From the NCBI GenBank assembly GCA_016786595.1, contig JAEUWB010000003.1, positions 1 through 64,000 on the forward strand: DNA of 64,000 bases, in the 5' to 3' direction. This DNA is from a bacterium. Its GTDB lineage: Bacteria; Bdellovibrionota_C; UBA2361; SZUA-149; JAEUWB01. This document shows, in pieces, positions 62,399-64,000 of the stretch (position 1 is the stretch's first letter; each line of letters starts with the position of its first letter). The notes below the pieces were generated by a model. The model worked only from the letters and a program-made list of their open reading frames with translations, searched no databases and was not told the origin of the DNA. The position numbers and the translations under genes are program-made.

Positions 62399-64000
62399 GA
62401 CTCAAGAAAATTTTCGCGGTAGCGCCTCCATAATCATTCGATTCTAGCACGAATTTTCCTCCATGGAGCTTGGCTATCATTTTACATATAGAGACTCCTA
62501 GCCCTGCACCTACATTCTTCTCAGTATCTAACCTCACAGAATGCGGAGAAGCTGTGTGCGCAAGGCCGGGACCGTCATCGGCAATATTAATAATAACATT
62601 CTGAGCATCAAAGGAAATTGAGATATGTAATAGAGAGGCAAATTTTGCATGAATAATGGAATTTTCAATCACGTTAGAAATCAACTGATCAAGAAGCACT
62701 GCATCAACGCGCATAAGCGGGAGATTCTCAGGATACTCTATTCGAATGGTACGTTTCGAAAGTTCATTTCGGTATTTTTCTAGAGCTTGGCCAATGAGTT
62801 CCTCCAAAGATTCCCACTCCAAATTTAATTGCGGGGCCCCTTGTTCAAGTTTAGCAAACGATAATGCATTACCAACAAGTTTTGAAAGCCTTTTACTATG
62901 ATCCCGAATGAGAGAAGCAAATTCTTGTACCTCTTTGAGATCGGTAGCAATGCCAATTTGCTCAGCGGCAGCCTCAATTACAGTTAATGGAGTTCTAAAA
63001 TCATGAGAAACGGAGCTTAAGACAAGTGTTCGCATTGATGCAGTTTCTATTCTAACTTGAGACTCACGTGCGCTTGCTTCAAGAATTAAACGCTCTAGGC
63101 AAAGCGCTGTTTGTTGCAGAATTAGTTCGATAGTTGGAATGATTTCCGGATCAATATGGTCGGTTTCTGATTGGACAGCACAGACTCCAAATAGCTCTCG
63201 CTCAGTTTGGATGGGTAAATATAATCCTCCGGCACCAGGTAAAATATCAGTCGTAACACCTGCGGCTACTTTTTTGTCCATTACAATTTTTGCAACCGCA
63301 AACTCTTCCGACTCGATCTCAAATAAACTTTTTGACTCTATACCTGTCTTCAGATTTCGGTCTTGAACGATAAGCAATCCGCAATCCAGTTTTCCAAGCT
63401 TTAGTATTGACTGTTGTGCTGCAACTAATATTTCATCTTGTGTCGTTGCTTCGCTCAGCTTTCTTCCGACCTCATACAAAGCAAGGGTTCGTTGTTCTCT
63501 ACTTTCGACGATTTGATTCTGTGATCTAATTCGTGCAACTAAACCACTTAGTGAAAGGCTGACAGAGACCATGGCAAGAAGCGTAATAACATACTCCGGA
63601 TTATGAACAGTGAGAGAATATTTAGGATCAATGAAAAAGAAGTTTAAGCATAAGCTTGAAGCAATAGCAGCTGCAACGGATTCAGTCCGTCCGGATCGTC
63701 TTGCAATCAAAACTGCCCCTAGAATATAGATCATTGAAATAGTGGCGATCTCAACGTAACGCTCAAGCAATGCTCCTAAGAGAGTGCACAGAACAACAAC
63801 TACCAATGCATACAGAGTTGTGAAAATGCGGGGTCTTTTATCTTTTGGGAAAAGCGGTCGTGGAGTGGCATCTTCCTCGTCTCCAGTGACTAAAAGCACA
63901 TCTATGTTGCCGCTTCTTCGCACGAGATCATCGGCAAGAGAATTGAAGAGGATATCTCTTATTCTATTTTTTATAGGCTTCCCAACAACAACCAGTGAAG
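62376..64000 (-). CDS. kdpD: KdpD-type sensor histidine kinase (5' end outside the window)
   Basis: The frame is open to the window edge, so the N-terminal KdpD domain is missing. The visible part begins SLVVVGKPIKNRIRDIL, the end of the UspA-like domain, and continues LADDLVRRSGNIDVLLV. Four transmembrane helices follow, then a GAF domain. The kinase core has VSHDFRTPLTV (phosphorylated His), an N box (NVIENSIIHA) and GAGLGVSICKMIAKLHGG. It senses K+ limitation and phosphorylates KdpE. The GTG at 63923 is not a true start, since homology continues upstream. Confidence 0.93.
   Translation of the reverse strand, partial: SLVVVGKPIKNRIRDILFNSLADDLVRRSGNIDVLLVTGDEEDATPRPLFPKDKRPRIFTTLYALVVVVLCTLLGALLERYVEIATISMIYILGAVLIARRSGRTESVAAAIASSLCLNFFFIDPKYSLTVHNPEYVITLLAMVSVSLSLSGLVARIRSQNQIVESREQRTLALYEVGRKLSEATTQDEILVAAQQSILKLGKLDCGLLIVQDRNLKTGIESKSLFEIESEEFAVAKIVMDKKVAAGVTTDILPGAGGLYLPIQTERELFGVCAVQSETDHIDPEIIPTIELILQQTALCLERLILEASARESQVRIETASMRTLVLSSVSHDFRTPLTVIEAAAEQIGIATDLKEVQEFASLIRDHSKRLSKLVGNALSFAKLEQGAPQLNLEWESLEELIGQALEKYRNELSKRTIRIEYPENLPLMRVDAVLLDQLISNVIENSIIHAKFASLLHISISFDAQNVIINIADDGPGLAHTASPHSVRLDTEKNVGAGLGVSICKMIAKLHGGKFVLESNDYGGATAKIFLSLAHAAKN

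Noticed and set aside
63923-63923. Start of the sensor kinase at the GTG near 63923
   Set aside because: The frame and KdpD similarity continue upstream to the window edge, so the gene is cut by the window.

Overview
The window looks like chromosomal DNA from a Gram-negative bacterium of moderate, A/T-leaning base composition. Evidence for a Gram-negative envelope is several lipobox lipoproteins, a giant alpha-2-macroglobulin with a Sec signal, a cyclic beta-1,2-glucan synthase and a conjugation-type periplasmic protein pair. The gene mix (H+-pyrophosphatase, Ppk1/Ppx, NdvB, DUF6502, A2M) fits an uncultured proteobacterial or deltaproteobacteria-like lineage, but nothing here identifies the species. 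I see no rRNA, tRNA, CRISPR array, insertion sequence or prophage.

Layout. 0-10 kb: membrane pyrophosphatase, small ankyrin protein, a highly structured repeat region (3.1-3.5 kb), Y-family polymerase, a protein of unknown function, YbaK-type tRNA editing protein, DinB-fold protein, NCS2/AzgA purine permease, a second structured intergenic region and an unknown membrane protein. 10-22.7 kb: DUF6502 protein, regulatory-like-domain lipoprotein, ppk1, MFS, Ppx/GppA, RlmI-type methyltransferase, GT87-type mannosyltransferase, peptidoglycan-binding lipoprotein, L33, a QueD-like protein with an extra N-terminal half and glutamine-dependent NAD synthetase. 22.7-29.1 kb: two exported proteins that resemble parts of a conjugation apparatus, then a divergent ABC importer locus (signal-less binding protein on the minus strand; XRE regulator, exported binding protein, ATPase and permease on the plus strand). 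29-42.4 kb: CysQ/IMPase, Aat, MFS, alpha-2-macroglobulin with a serine protease immediately downstream, a frameshifted gene remnant, TSUP permease, PurD-like ATP-grasp enzyme. 42.4-64 kb: 2714-residue NdvB-type glucan synthase, DUF445 protein, M20 peptidase, two paralogous small helical proteins with repeated leaders, CPA2 antiporter with a degenerate EIIA-like tail, two unknown exported/membrane proteins, NhaA, GNAT, D-aminoacylase and KdpE/KdpD (KdpD runs off the end).

How the genes fit together. Phosphate-energy genes recur (H+-PPase, Ppk1, Ppx). The right-hand third is rich in ion and osmotic homeostasis functions (periplasmic glucan synthase, two cation/proton antiporters, Kdp two-component system). 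The envelope-defence module at 32.4-39.4 kb couples a protease-trapping macroglobulin with a protease. Several genes with a more G/C-rich codon style (about 5.2-5.9, 7.3-8.7, 9.1-9.8, 51.7-53.0, 54.6-56.5 and 59.2-59.7 kb) sit in large, palindrome-rich spacers and may have been gained separately.

Most notable signals: the 144-bp fold-back plus 43-bp direct repeat at 3.1-3.4 kb, the small duplicated gene family at 53.2-54.2 kb with repeated leaders and an RBS-proximal hairpin, the macroglobulin-protease pair, the orphan conjugation-like pair, and the binding-protein pair with and without a signal peptide.
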